A stretch of DNA of 64,000 nucleotides from Peribacillus frigoritolerans (lineage in GTDB: Bacteria; Bacillota; Bacilli; Bacillales; DSM-1321). Under the pieces are notes generated by a model. It had not been told where the DNA came from. It saw nothing but the letters and a program-made list of their open reading frames with translations, and did no database searches. The stretch spans positions 3,142,778 through 3,206,777 of the forward strand of contig NZ_KV440950.1 of assembly GCF_001636405.1 (NCBI RefSeq). Direction: 5' to 3'. This document shows, piece by piece, positions 43,980 through 52,277 of this stretch. Numbering within the stretch: position 1 is the stretch's first letter; every line of letters begins with the position of its first letter. The translations under genes were made by a program, and so were the position numbers.

Positions 43980-44150
43980 GACTGTAGACAAACTCAAAGA
44001 AAAGCTGGAACGTTTTTTTATAAAAAAACGTTCCAGCTTTTCAGAAATCCGCTCCCATTCCGCCAACCGTCTGCCAAGTCTCATCAAAGCAAGCATCTTG
44101 GTGTCTCGGCTACCAAATTTTTCTTGCAGGAGTGTCGCAAAGTTCTTCAA
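43980..44150 (-). repeat. Intergenic repeat family B, copy 2, with hairpin tail
   Basis: Read on the minus strand, 44150-44040 carries TTTGCGACACTCCTG, AGCCGAGACACC, GCTTTGATGAGACTTGGCAG and GGATTTCTGA, matching copy 1 at 30080. It is followed by a 17-bp perfect hairpin (44004-44041, arms AAGCTGGAACGTTTTTT) and the tail TTTGAGTTTGTCTACAGTC, also present in family A. Confidence 0.78.
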
Positions 44151-44229
44151 TTAAACATTTGAAAACGCATACAATTTATGATAATCTTTTTCATAAACTG
44201 GTTCCCAATTAGAATACAACTCATGTTTA

Positions 44230-45480
44230 TTAGTTAGTTGCACTATAAAGGGGCGGTTTAATTTCGATTTGCATTTTTTTGTCATTTGATAGAGTAAAGT
44301 AAGAAATAAGGGTAACAAGTAAAACAACTGCGCTTAAGCAATAATATGTGTTTTGGAAACCCATGAATGAATACATACTACCCGCTACGGAAGAAAAAAT
44401 AGTAATGGCACTCTGTTTCGCAAAATTAAATGCCAGTAAATAAATGGTTGCGCTTAGCCTAGTATCAAATACTCCTGTAATGTATTTAAAAATGGAAACT
44501 AAGAGTAAGGGCATTTCAAAAGCTGCAATCAACCTGAATATTGATAAGAGAACAGGGCCCGTAGCTATTGCACTTCCAAAAATACGAACGAAAGTTAATA
44601 CACCGAAAAGAATCAGCCCATTTTTAGCGCCCATTTTATTTACGATCACAGGGGCAAAAATCATTAATATGGCTTCAAGTCCAACTTGAATGGAGACTAG
44701 CTTACTAAATATATCCGTTCCATATTCTTTAGAAGAAAAGAATTGTACATAATAGTTAGGAAACTGTTGATCGAACACATCATATATGGCGGCCGTGCCG
44801 ATTATTAAGAATGAAAGGTACCAGAAGTTCTTTATTTTAAATATCGAAAGAACAGCTTTTTTACTAATTTCATTTCCTTTACCCTTCGAGCCTCCTGACT
44901 TGATATGGTCTTGACCTTCTATTTTAGCCATAAATAATAAGACAGCTAAAAAAACTGCAGCACCTGATGCAAACCAAAAAATTGAATTAGGGTTTTTTAC
45001 AAACATTACTCCCCCAATCAATGAGGCCGTAGCCCCTGCTATAGATCCGAATAACCTTACCCTGCCATATTCAAAACCATTATTACGACTCACTCTTTCT
45101 ATATAGGATTCAACAACCCCCACCCCGCCGTTGAATACTGCACTAAGGTATACACTTCCTATAATTGCTCCTATAACTATATTCGCTTTTAGTAATGGGG
45201 CATAAAGGAAGCTGAAGAAAGGCCCCATAAACATTAAAAGGATTACGACAACCCAAAATAAGTTTTTTTTGAATCCCAATTTATCTGAAATGATTCCTAA
45301 AAAAGGTTGATAACATAGTGCAATTAATGACATCGATGAAAAAACAATGCCTGTTTCACTTGGGTTAAGACCGGCAACATCTTCTAACCATAATGGGAGG
45401 AAACCAAGAACGATTGCCCAAATTATAAAGTAAAAATAAAATAGTCCTCCAAAATTCCAAAAGCCTTTAGAAACATTCAT
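44230..45480 (-). CDS. Oligosaccharide:H+ symporter (MFS, LacY/RafB type)
   Basis: 416 residues, twelve helices. The segment VESYIERVSRNNGFEYGRVRLFGSIAGA is the hallmark of the LacY/RafB/CscB group of proton symporters for di- and oligosaccharides. Other markers are IISDKLGFKKNLFW after helix two and the PFLGIISDKLG loop. It is the second gene of the unit that begins with the GH43 glycosidase at 46573 (121-base gap), so it likely imports short arabino-oligosaccharides that the glycosidase then splits. Confidence 0.87.
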   Translation of the reverse strand: MNVSKGFWNFGGLFYFYFIIWAIVLGFLPLWLEDVAGLNPSETGIVFSSMSLIALCYQPFLGIISDKLGFKKNLFWVVVILLMFMGPFFSFLYAPLLKANIVIGAIIGSVYLSAVFNGGVGVVESYIERVSRNNGFEYGRVRLFGSIAGATASLIGGVMFVKNPNSIFWFASGAAVFLAVLLFMAKIEGQDHIKSGGSKGKGNEISKKAVLSIFKIKNFWYLSFLIIGTAAIYDVFDQQFPNYYVQFFSSKEYGTDIFSKLVSIQVGLEAILMIFAPVIVNKMGAKNGLILFGVLTFVRIFGSAIATGPVLLSIFRLIAAFEMPLLLVSIFKYITGVFDTRLSATIYLLAFNFAKQSAITIFSSVAGSMYSFMGFQNTYYCLSAVVLLVTLISYFTLSNDKKMQIEIKPPLYSATN

Positions 45481-45601
45481 ATAAGGTCCCCTTTACGTAT
45501 TTATAAGACAAATTTAACCATGCTAAAATGCAAGCGATCTTTCCACGGCATTGCAGAAAGATTCCAAGCTGAATATTAATAATTCATCACTAGCTTTTAC
45601 T

Positions 45602-46573
45602 TTAACTATTATTCACCGCATCCGGTAATGGAATCCCAAAGTTTGGAGAGCCATCCTGATTCCATTTAAATACTTGTGCCCGTGTATGACGATTGGGATC
45701 ATACAAGGGGTCCCCTTCAATTTCGGTATAATTACGAGCATGGTAAATTAAAATATCCTCGCTCCCATCCTCTGAAACTGTAAAGCTATTATGACCTGGT
45801 CCATATTGTCCATTTTCCGGTGCACTTTGGAAAACAGGATTTGGAGATTTAGTCCAAGAAGCAGGGTTTAACAAATCACTATCTTCCTCAGCCGTAAGTA
45901 AACCCATGCAATAATTATGATCTGTTGCACTGCATGAATAAGTAATGAAAACCTTTCCATTTCTTTTAAGCATTGCCGGACCCTCATTTACATGGAAACC
46001 AATAGTCTCCCAAGGTAATTCAGGCTTTGAAAGCATTACCTGCGGCCCCTTAATTGTCCAAGGATTTTCCATTTCCGCAATATAAATATTGGAATTACCT
46101 TTAATGTTAAAATCCCTTTGAGCCCATACATAATATAAAATACCTTTATGTTCAAAAGCCGTAGCATCTAATGAAAAAGATTCCCATTCTGTCTTAACTT
46201 GTCCCTTATGAATCCATTCTCCCTTTAATGGATCGGGACTTTCATTCTCAAGTACAAACATTCGGTGGTCGAACGTTCCGTTTACTGGTTGGTCGGTTCT
46301 CGCCGCAGCGAAGTAGATGTACCATTTCCCCTTTATAAAATGAAGTTCTGGAGCCCAAATCAGTGAGCTTTGCGGTCCAGTCTCATTTTTTCTCCAGACA
46401 GTAATAGCCTCCGCTTTACCTATTCCTTGAATAGTTTTGGATCGCCTGATTTCAAGTCGGTCATATTCTGGTACGGATGCAACAAAATAATAATAGTTAT
46501 CCGAATGCTTATATACCCAAGGATCTGCTCTTTGTTCAACAATTGGGTTCTTATAAGTTTGCATTGTATTCAT
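45602..46573 (-). CDS. Glycoside hydrolase family 43 (arabinofuranosidase/xylosidase type)
   Basis: 323 residues without signal peptide, hence cytoplasmic. The five-bladed propeller family GH43 is indicated by the catalytic base Asp17 in QRADPWVYK, by SLIWAPELHFIKGKWYIYF, the middle aspartate in FSLDATAFEH and the acid glutamate in HVNEGPAML. GPGHNSFTVSEDG and DILIYHARNY are also typical of arabinose-releasing members. AAGGAG precedes the ATG. With the downstream symporter and the AraR-like boxes upstream, cleavage of imported arabino-oligosaccharides is the likely role. Confidence 0.88.
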   Translation of the reverse strand: MNTMQTYKNPIVEQRADPWVYKHSDNYYYFVASVPEYDRLEIRRSKTIQGIGKAEAITVWRKNETGPQSSLIWAPELHFIKGKWYIYFAAARTDQPVNGTFDHRMFVLENESPDPLKGEWIHKGQVKTEWESFSLDATAFEHKGILYYVWAQRDFNIKGNSNIYIAEMENPWTIKGPQVMLSKPELPWETIGFHVNEGPAMLKRNGKVFITYSCSATDHNYCMGLLTAEEDSDLLNPASWTKSPNPVFQSAPENGQYGPGHNSFTVSEDGSEDILIYHARNYTEIEGDPLYDPNRHTRAQVFKWNQDGSPNFGIPLPDAVNNS

Positions 46574-46778
46574 ATTTTAGTCTCCTTTTTGTTTACGTCT
46601 ACTCTTTGAACCTTGTTGCAATTATCTATTTCGATAACGATATCTGAAATTTTTTCAGACGGTTGAGATCCCCCCTATTGGATATATTTAATATTTTTTG
46701 CTCCGCACGATAAATCTTAATGATAAATAAATCGATAATTAATACGGACTAATTTTTTAAAAGTGTAAATATTCTAAA

Positions 46779-46796
46779 TATTCATCCGTACAAATA
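46779..46796. promoter_or_regulatory. AraR-like operator, box 1
   Basis: TATTCATCCGTACAAATA, an imperfect palindrome resembling the ATTTGTACG-type boxes bound by AraR. It covers the expected transcription start, just downstream of the -10. Confidence 0.5.
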
Positions 46797-46797
46797 A

Positions 46798-46826
46798 ATA
46801 ATAATTTGTCTTTTTAAAGATGTCAA
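46798..46826 (-). promoter_or_regulatory. Promoter of the GH43-symporter unit
   Basis: On the minus strand a perfect -35 TTGACA (46821-46826), a 17-base spacer and -10 TATTAT (46798-46803). It lies 225 bases before the GH43 start codon. Confidence 0.7.
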
Positions 46827-46835
46827 CGCTTTCTT
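46821..46835 (-). promoter_or_regulatory. cre-like CcpA site overlapping the -35
   Basis: Minus strand AAGAAAGCGTTGACA fits the cre consensus WTGNAANCGNWNNCA with one mismatch and includes the -35 hexamer, so glucose repression by promoter occlusion is expected. Confidence 0.55.
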
Positions 46836-46872
46836 TTGTTATTATTTTGAAATTTAGATGAATATATCGCAT

Positions 46873-46890
46873 AATTTATACGTACATCTT
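46873..46890. promoter_or_regulatory. AraR-like operator, box 2
   Basis: AATTTATACGTACATCTT, centred on TACGTA, lies about 55 bases upstream of the -35 and 93 bases from box 1, allowing looping between two boxes. Confidence 0.45.
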
Positions 46891-47144
46891 TTAAAATTCA
46901 TTTGAACCTTGATTCGTTAGATTGAAAGGTGAATGGTGACACTGAGAAAAACCATTTCTATATCGAAACCTTTATGTTAACTATCTTGTCTATAATTCAA
47001 GCAATTATAAAACCACTTGAGGCTAGAAATCACTTTCCTCTTATTGACAAGTTTGCTGACAATCGATACATGCAATTTTCCCCCTCCGAATACCCTGGTC
47101 AAAATTATTAAACTAAGGATAGCCCAATTAGTTGATGCGCTTAA

Positions 47145-47285
47145 AAAGGCCCTCTTTTCAAAAGAGGGCTCAGTTTGTATGTTCCAATCAACGTTCAAAT
47201 TGTACAAGCCATAAAAAAACTGTAGCCAAATCGATTTTCATCGAGTTTGACTACAGTCTGAGCCCTCTTATCAAAAGAGGGCTTT
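47145..47285. repeat. Family A tail copy enclosed by paired hairpins
   Basis: GTTCCAATCAACGTTCAAA through ATCGAGTTTGACTACAGT (47180-47258) matches the end and hairpin tail of family A. It is bracketed by two near-identical hairpins, GCCCTCTTTTCAAAAGAGGGC (47149-47169) and a similar one at 47261-47282 followed by TTTT, arranged as an inverted pair. Confidence 0.7.
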
Positions 47286-47299
47286 TACCTAATATAGTT

Positions 47300-47488
47300 T
47301 TAAGCTTCCAAGGCATCTTTACGCTTTCTTTTCCTTGATTCTGTTATTAGATCATAACCAAGATAAAGGATGATGGCTCCGCCTAACAATTTAACATATA
47401 ACGGAATGTCTGCTACAAAGAAATAAATCATAGAGAATAATGTCCCTATAATGCATAACCAAAAAATTACATGTTTTAAAATTTTCAA
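47300..47488 (-). CDS. Small two-helix membrane protein, 62 residues
   Basis: It starts with TTG at 47488, seven bases behind GAGGAG. Two hydrophobic helices (about 6-25 and 30-47) are followed by a basic tail (ITESRKRKRKDALEA), placing the tail in the cytoplasm. Not recognised. The hairpin at 47261-47282 lies just after the stop. Confidence 0.65.
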   Translation of the reverse strand: MKILKHVIFWLCIIGTLFSMIYFFVADIPLYVKLLGGAIILYLGYDLITESRKRKRKDALEA

Positions 47489-47721
47489 AGTATTGACTCC
47501 TCACAAAAGATGAGATTAATTTCTAGTTCGCTCCGCTTCAAGGGAGAATTAATTATCCGTACCATCATTCTAACATTTATTCTTTAAAGTAAGAGTGACT
47601 CATATTGCGAAATTATGAACATTTAAGCAACTTTTCTCAAAAGTAGGTCACGCCAAACAATTTCTGGAAAACCTTTACGTTATTTCTTGTCAATTTTCCA
47701 TTTCATTTATGGCAAAAAAGA

Positions 47722-47780
47722 CTAAAAAAACAAATAGGCATGAAATGACAGCATGGGTATACAAGCACTGCATTTCATGC
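47722..47780 (-). terminator. Terminator of the MFS gene
   Basis: GCATGAAATG and CATTTCATGC arms; the minus-strand exit is CTATTTG then seven T. Confidence 0.65.
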
Positions 47781-47790
47781 ATGTAGTTCA

Positions 47791-49155
47791 CTAGACTTTC
47801 ATTTTATTGGCTTCTACGCCCATTTCTTCAGTTGGTTCCGAGTGATCATGTTTATAATAAGCCATTTTCACTGGAACGAATGATAAGGCAACTGCAGCAA
47901 TGAGGCCCGGAATGGCGAAGGCGATGAAATTCAATTGGATGGGCAGCGAGATGGATAATAAAAATCCGCCGAGTATGGGCCCGAGCATACCGCCAATCCT
48001 TCCGATACCAGATGCCACCCCTAGTGCAGTCGATCTAATATTCGGCGGATAGTACTGGGAAACATAGGCTTGTACAAGGTTTTGGGCACCAATGGTACAG
48101 GCTCCTGCAATCGCTACCAATGTGTAAATCACAAATGAGCTTCCGCCCATTCCCAATAGCGTCAAACTTACAGCACCAAGCGCATACATCGGCACAAGCA
48201 TTTTCTTGGAACCATAACGATCACAAAGTTTAGCGATGATAAGCGTGCCTACGATAGCACCGCCTTGAAGGACGATCAAGAAACCTAAGCTTGAATTCAA
48301 CGCATACCCTGCCTCGATCATTAGCTTTGGAAGCCATGTATTCAATCCATATACCATCAATAAGCACATGAAAAAGGCGATCCAGAACATCAATGTGCTA
48401 AGAGTACGGGAATCCTTAAACAATCCAACAATCGGCATATTGGCTTCTGTTTTTTTCACTTCCACAAGTTCGTCCTTGATGTCGAATTCACTTTCCGGAC
48501 TTACCTTGGATAATATTCTGATCAGTTCTTCCTTTTTGTTGACTCTGATCAGATGGGTCGAAGCCTCTGGTAATCGTTTCATCATGAAGGGTAAAAACAA
48601 CAATGGTATTCCGGCAAACCAGAATATTGATTCCCAACCCAGTGTCGGCATAACCAGGATGCCCAGTATCGGCGCAAGCATCCCTCCGAATGAGTAACCG
48701 CACAAAACGATTGAAACGACCATGCTCCGCATCGTTTTCGGTGCATAATCCGTCAATAAGGCAATGACGTTCGGCATGATGCCCCCAAGCCCTAATCCCG
48801 CCAGGAACCGGAAAGTCGAAAACATCGTAGGCGTATCCGCAAATCCACATAAAAGCGTAAATAAACTAAATAAAATAAGTGTAATCGCGATTACGTTTTT
48901 CCTGCCAATCCGATCTGCTAATGTACCAAAGAAGATGGCCCCGAACAACATTCCAAATAGACCGTAGCTGCCCATGGCCCCAGCTTCCACGGAAGTAAGG
49001 TTCCATTCCTCTGTCAATAACGGGACGACTGTTCCGTAAACGACAAGGTCATAGCCGTCAAAAAGGATAATGATAAAACACCATGCCAGCAACCCTAAAT
49101 GAAACCGGTTAAATTTACTGTTGCTAATTACCTCGGTCGTATTAATTTTAGCCAT
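47791..49155 (-). CDS. MFS transporter, aromatic acid:H+ symporter (AAHS) type
   Basis: 454 residues from the ATG at 49155 (GAGAGGAG upstream), twelve helices. The first helix contains LFDGYDLVVYGTVVPLL, the DGxD signature of the AAHS group (benzoate, 4-hydroxybenzoate, protocatechuate carriers), followed by GTLADRIGRKN in loop 2-3 and YFPP-type YYPPNIRSTALG in the second half. It should take up an aromatic acid with protons. No aromatic catabolic genes are in the window, so the substrate stays open. A degenerate cre-like sequence lies at about 49199-49212, 44 bases before the start. Confidence 0.88.
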   Translation of the reverse strand: MAKINTTEVISNSKFNRFHLGLLAWCFIIILFDGYDLVVYGTVVPLLTEEWNLTSVEAGAMGSYGLFGMLFGAIFFGTLADRIGRKNVIAITLILFSLFTLLCGFADTPTMFSTFRFLAGLGLGGIMPNVIALLTDYAPKTMRSMVVSIVLCGYSFGGMLAPILGILVMPTLGWESIFWFAGIPLLFLPFMMKRLPEASTHLIRVNKKEELIRILSKVSPESEFDIKDELVEVKKTEANMPIVGLFKDSRTLSTLMFWIAFFMCLLMVYGLNTWLPKLMIEAGYALNSSLGFLIVLQGGAIVGTLIIAKLCDRYGSKKMLVPMYALGAVSLTLLGMGGSSFVIYTLVAIAGACTIGAQNLVQAYVSQYYPPNIRSTALGVASGIGRIGGMLGPILGGFLLSISLPIQLNFIAFAIPGLIAAVALSFVPVKMAYYKHDHSEPTEEMGVEANKMKV

Positions 49156-49435
49156 AAAATCTTTCTCCTCTCTAGGTGACTGCAATAATTCCATCCAAAT
49201 GATAGCGCTTACGTAATCATTCAAAAAATATTCGACTCACATATTTTTATACAAATAGTGAACTGAGTTATCTAATTGTTATTATAAATGCTAATTATCT
49301 GATATTTCAATATAAACTTTCACATATTATTCATAATTCTTGAAGCCTTCACATAACCCGGTTACTAACATGGTATCCGCAATTTCTGGATATCATCTTT
49401 TTTTATACGGATCTTCAACGTTCCAAACCATAAAA

Positions 49436-49468
49436 CAACAAAAAACCAGTCCCTTATCGGACTGGTTT
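49436..49468 (-). terminator. Terminator of a short minus-strand unit
   Basis: AAACCAGTCC and GGACTGGTTT arms around a six-base loop; the minus-strand exit has seven T, then GTTGTT. Confidence 0.8.
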
Positions 49469-49475
49469 CTAATTA

Positions 49476-49592
49476 TTAAAGTAGTAAGCCGCTATTGCCG
49501 TATTCAAGTAAGAAAGTTTTAAACCACCACTCCTCAAAGTGGGTGTTTGCAGAAGCAATCCTGTTGTCCAAGTCAGTGACGAGGCATAACAT
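49476..49592 (-). CDS. Possible 38-residue protein or untranslated small RNA
   Basis: A minus-strand frame reads MLCLVTDLDNRIASANTHF, EEWWFKTFLLEY, ending GLLL, and is followed eight bases after its stop by a perfect terminator. The frame is open 15 codons further upstream, where GGGAG precedes an in-frame ATT and an out-of-frame TTG. The aromatic, structured-looking peptide and terminator suggest a real transcript, but the start is unclear and it might be a non-coding RNA. The rest of the 49156-50029 gap shows only the tatA promoter. Confidence 0.4.
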   Translation of the reverse strand: MLCLVTDLDNRIASANTHFEEWWFKTFLLEYGNSGLLL

Positions 49593-49968
49593 TCCTGTTT
49601 CAATATAAAACTCCCTATTACAGCTTAAAGGTTAAAACTTAATTATCATTACGAACAACGCAGCTTGTATAGTTATAATACCGAAATATCTTCAAACTTG
49701 CAAGTTTAATCATTCCCATGCAACAAAAAAATTTCATGCCGGACATTAAGCTGGTCCAGCCAATTAGTTTCATGCCCAAAACGTCAAATGGCACTCTGAT
49801 TACACTATCCGTCCCCCACTTTCATTGATATCTTTTTAGGGAATATCATACTTGGGTAAGTAAATATTTTAAGATAGAATGTGCAAGATAAAATGGAGAC
49901 GGAATTGAAAGCGTTTGTCTTCCAAAGATCATCGGATGTTCAACACTATAATATATTCTAAATACCAT

Positions 49969-49996
49969 TTGCAAATACATGGAAGGAGTCTATAAT
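49969..49996 (+). promoter_or_regulatory. Promoter of tatA
   Basis: TTGCAA (49969-49974), 16-base spacer, TATAAT (49991-49996), 34 bases before the start codon. Confidence 0.65.
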
Positions 49997-50029
49997 ATTA
50001 ACTAATAGACTTGATTGGAGTGACTGATT

Positions 50030-50236
50030 ATGCTATCAAACATTGGTTTTCCCGGTTTAATTTTAATCCTTCTTTTAGCTTTAATTGTTTTTGGACCGAA
50101 CAAGCTGCCTCAAATCGGACGGGCAGTCGGCACCTCACTTAGGGAATTTAAAGATGCAACCAAGGGAATAACAGAAGAAATACAAGAGGAATTCAAAGAT
50201 GACGTACAAGCTGCAAAAAAAGAAACGATAAAATGA
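50030..50236 (+). CDS. tatA: Twin-arginine translocase subunit TatA
   Basis: 68 residues. One N-terminal helix ([13 protein letters not shown]) is followed by the [14 protein letters not shown] hinge and an amphipathic helix ([16 protein letters not shown]), then an acidic tail: the exact TatA/TatB-like layout of Gram-positive bacteria. It polymerises in the membrane with TatC to export folded proteins with twin-arginine signals. No tatC is adjacent, so the partner must be elsewhere. TTGGAGTG precedes the ATG; a perfect terminator follows. Confidence 0.94.
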   Translation: MLSNIGFPGLILILLLALIVFGPNKLPQIGRAVGTSLREFKDATKGITEEIQEEFKDDVQAAKKETIK

Positions 50237-50267
50237 AAAAGACGCCTGCACGCAGCAGGCGTCTTTG
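50237..50267 (+). terminator. Terminator of tatA
   Basis: AAAGACGCCTGC and GCAGGCGTCTTT arms with a five-base loop. Confidence 0.88.
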
Positions 50268-50562
50268 ATGCGTTTGTGGCGCAGAACCGTCAGGCCACAT
50301 CCCGACGTTTAGCTAAAAGCTTGTTCTTCGACTTACACAAATTAGCTCATCGCTTTATTAATATAACATTAAACTTATATTTTATCAAGTGATTTATTGA
50401 ACAGCCTGTTAAAGGCATCCATTGGGAAGTGATTTAAATCCCTATTTATAGTATGTTCATATTCTATAGACCGCTTTGGGGGTTTTTAGATATATTCTAT
50501 CGAGTTGTTTATTAAAATACAAATGAGCCCATAGAGCTGTTCTGCAAAACCGTTCAACTTCA

Positions 50563-51861
50563 TTACAAGTTCATTGTCAATTGAGTCAATTGATCCGAGG
50601 AAACGGCCACTTGATTGAACGCTTCATTAATTTCATCGAATATTTCATTCAGCTCTGTCATTTCCTTGGTGATCTTAATATTCTGCTCTTTCACAGAAAG
50701 CATGGCCTTTGCTATATCAGTAAAAAATATGCCCGTTTCTTTTCCTTGTTTCGTGCCTTTAGTGATTTCCCCGCTAACCATGGAAATTGAGGTGTTCATG
50801 ACGTTGGTAAAATAAGCGATTCCATTAACCAATTTCACTACTTCAGATACCGAGTCCTTGGTATTTTCCGATAGCTTCCTTACCTCACCAGCCACAACCG
50901 CAAATCCTTTACCATTTTCACCAGCTCTTGCCGCTTCGATCGCTGCGTTCAACGCCAACAAATTCGTTTGCTCGGCAATTGAGGTGATGATCGTGACAAT
51001 TCGTTCAATTTCCTTTGAAGTATTGGAAAGCTGCTCCATATCTTTTGAAATGATCGTCATTTGCTCCTGCGTTTTCACCAATCTTTTCTCTAATCCCTGT
51101 AACAGTTCGACTCCCTCATTTGACTTTCCCTCTGCATGTATGGCAATCTCGGACCCCTTTTGGGTGAAATCATGAATTTCCCCTACCTTATTTGCCATTA
51201 ATTGAGTTGCTGAACTGGTCTCTTGACTGATTGCTGCCAATTCCTCTGCATTATGATTGACCTGTAGTTTCATCGTACCTTTTTCTGCTAAGTCTTTTTG
51301 GCGAATCTTCTCATTTTCAAGTTCATATGCTTCTAAAACTATTTGCTGCTCTAAATTAAAAATTTTAGTGACAGCCAGAATGTTATCTTGATATTGCTCA
51401 ATATTTTTTATGTTGGAAATCACATGAACGATCAATGATTGCAATAAATCCTGAAATGCACTCATATACCATTTTGGCTGAAGTCCAATTCGCACATGTA
51501 CTTGTGCAATAATATAACGTTGTTTAATATACGCGTCATCGATGGTTCCGCTAAACATTTCGAACATATGACGATGCAGTGTCTTTTTCAACCTATCAAC
51601 AGAACCATTGTCCTTAATGATTTTCATTAAAGAGGGTTCATTTTCTAGATTTTTATAAAAGTTCCCTACAATTTGTGTCAAATGTCCCTTCACTTGTTCC
51701 TGTAAAGAACGAATTATGCACAAATCCTCGATGCTCAAATGAATCATTTCCACTTGATTCAATACGCTCGGATATTCCTTGATATTGATACTGACGTGTT
51801 CTTTATATTGAGTATAGTCTATAGAATCTATCTTTTGTTTATTTCTCCATATTCTTTTCAT
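50563..51861 (-). CDS. hemAT: HemAT-type globin-coupled aerotaxis transducer
   Basis: About 432 residues from the ATG at 51861, behind GGGGGG. The N-terminal globin sensor (about 20-190) carries [30 protein letters not shown] and the proximal haem histidine in [17 protein letters not shown]. The C-terminal methyl-accepting domain has the conserved hairpin tip [19 protein letters not shown] followed by [14 protein letters not shown]. It has no membrane helix and should bind oxygen through haem and signal to CheA in the cytoplasm. Single gene; no chemotaxis genes nearby, as in B. subtilis. Confidence 0.93.
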   Translation of the reverse strand: MKRIWRNKQKIDSIDYTQYKEHVSINIKEYPSVLNQVEMIHLSIEDLCIIRSLQEQVKGHLTQIVGNFYKNLENEPSLMKIIKDNGSVDRLKKTLHRHMFEMFSGTIDDAYIKQRYIIAQVHVRIGLQPKWYMSAFQDLLQSLIVHVISNIKNIEQYQDNILAVTKIFNLEQQIVLEAYELENEKIRQKDLAEKGTMKLQVNHNAEELAAISQETSSATQLMANKVGEIHDFTQKGSEIAIHAEGKSNEGVELLQGLEKRLVKTQEQMTIISKDMEQLSNTSKEIERIVTIITSIAEQTNLLALNAAIEAARAGENGKGFAVVAGEVRKLSENTKDSVSEVVKLVNGIAYFTNVMNTSISMVSGEITKGTKQGKETGIFFTDIAKAMLSVKEQNIKITKEMTELNEIFDEINEAFNQVAVSSDQLTQLTMNL

Positions 51862-52044
51862 GATTGTATTGCCCCCCATTTTTTAACCCATATATACTAT
51901 TTCGACATAAAGTCTGTTAATCTTAATTCACTTTGAGAAATTTTCTTCTTTCACGCAATACTTATGAACTATTTATGTCCAAACAAAAAAGACACTCCAG
52001 AGAGTGTCTCAGACCGTATACTTTTTTTGAGAGAGTGTAGAATA

Positions 52045-52175
52045 TGAACGTTGATTTCCACTTCAGGCACTCGCTTTCCGCGGGCGGTCCGCCCTCGGCG
52101 CTCTTGGCGCCTGTGGGGTTTCAATTGGACGCTCTTTTCCCGCAGGAGTCTCGTACCTTCCGTTCCAATCAACTG
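52045..52175 (-). repeat. Intergenic repeat family A, copy 2
   Basis: On the minus strand it reads GTTGATTGGAACGGAAGG, CGAGACTCCTGCGGGAAAAG, then CCGCCCGCGGAAAGCGAG and GAAATCAACG, parallel to copy 1 at 38337. The 38337-type hairpin tail is absent except for an ACTGTAGG trace near 52196; short GACACTC/GAGTGTC hairpins lie at 51990-52012. Confidence 0.78.
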
Positions 52176-52277
52176 GAATATATTTTTAAGAAAAAACTGT
52201 AGGCTGGACTCAATTCGAACACTTGAATAAGCTCGCGCCTTTAGTCGTCAAACTGAAACGCTCAAAAAGTGTCTTTT

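Noticed and set aside
46929..47214. Several 60-75 codon frames on both strands
   Set aside because: They run through the repeat hairpins and have no start signals.
49905..49919. cre-like site (TTGAAAGCGTTTGTC) upstream of tatA
   Set aside because: Two mismatches to consensus in key positions and 50 bases upstream of the promoter; too weak to list as a feature.
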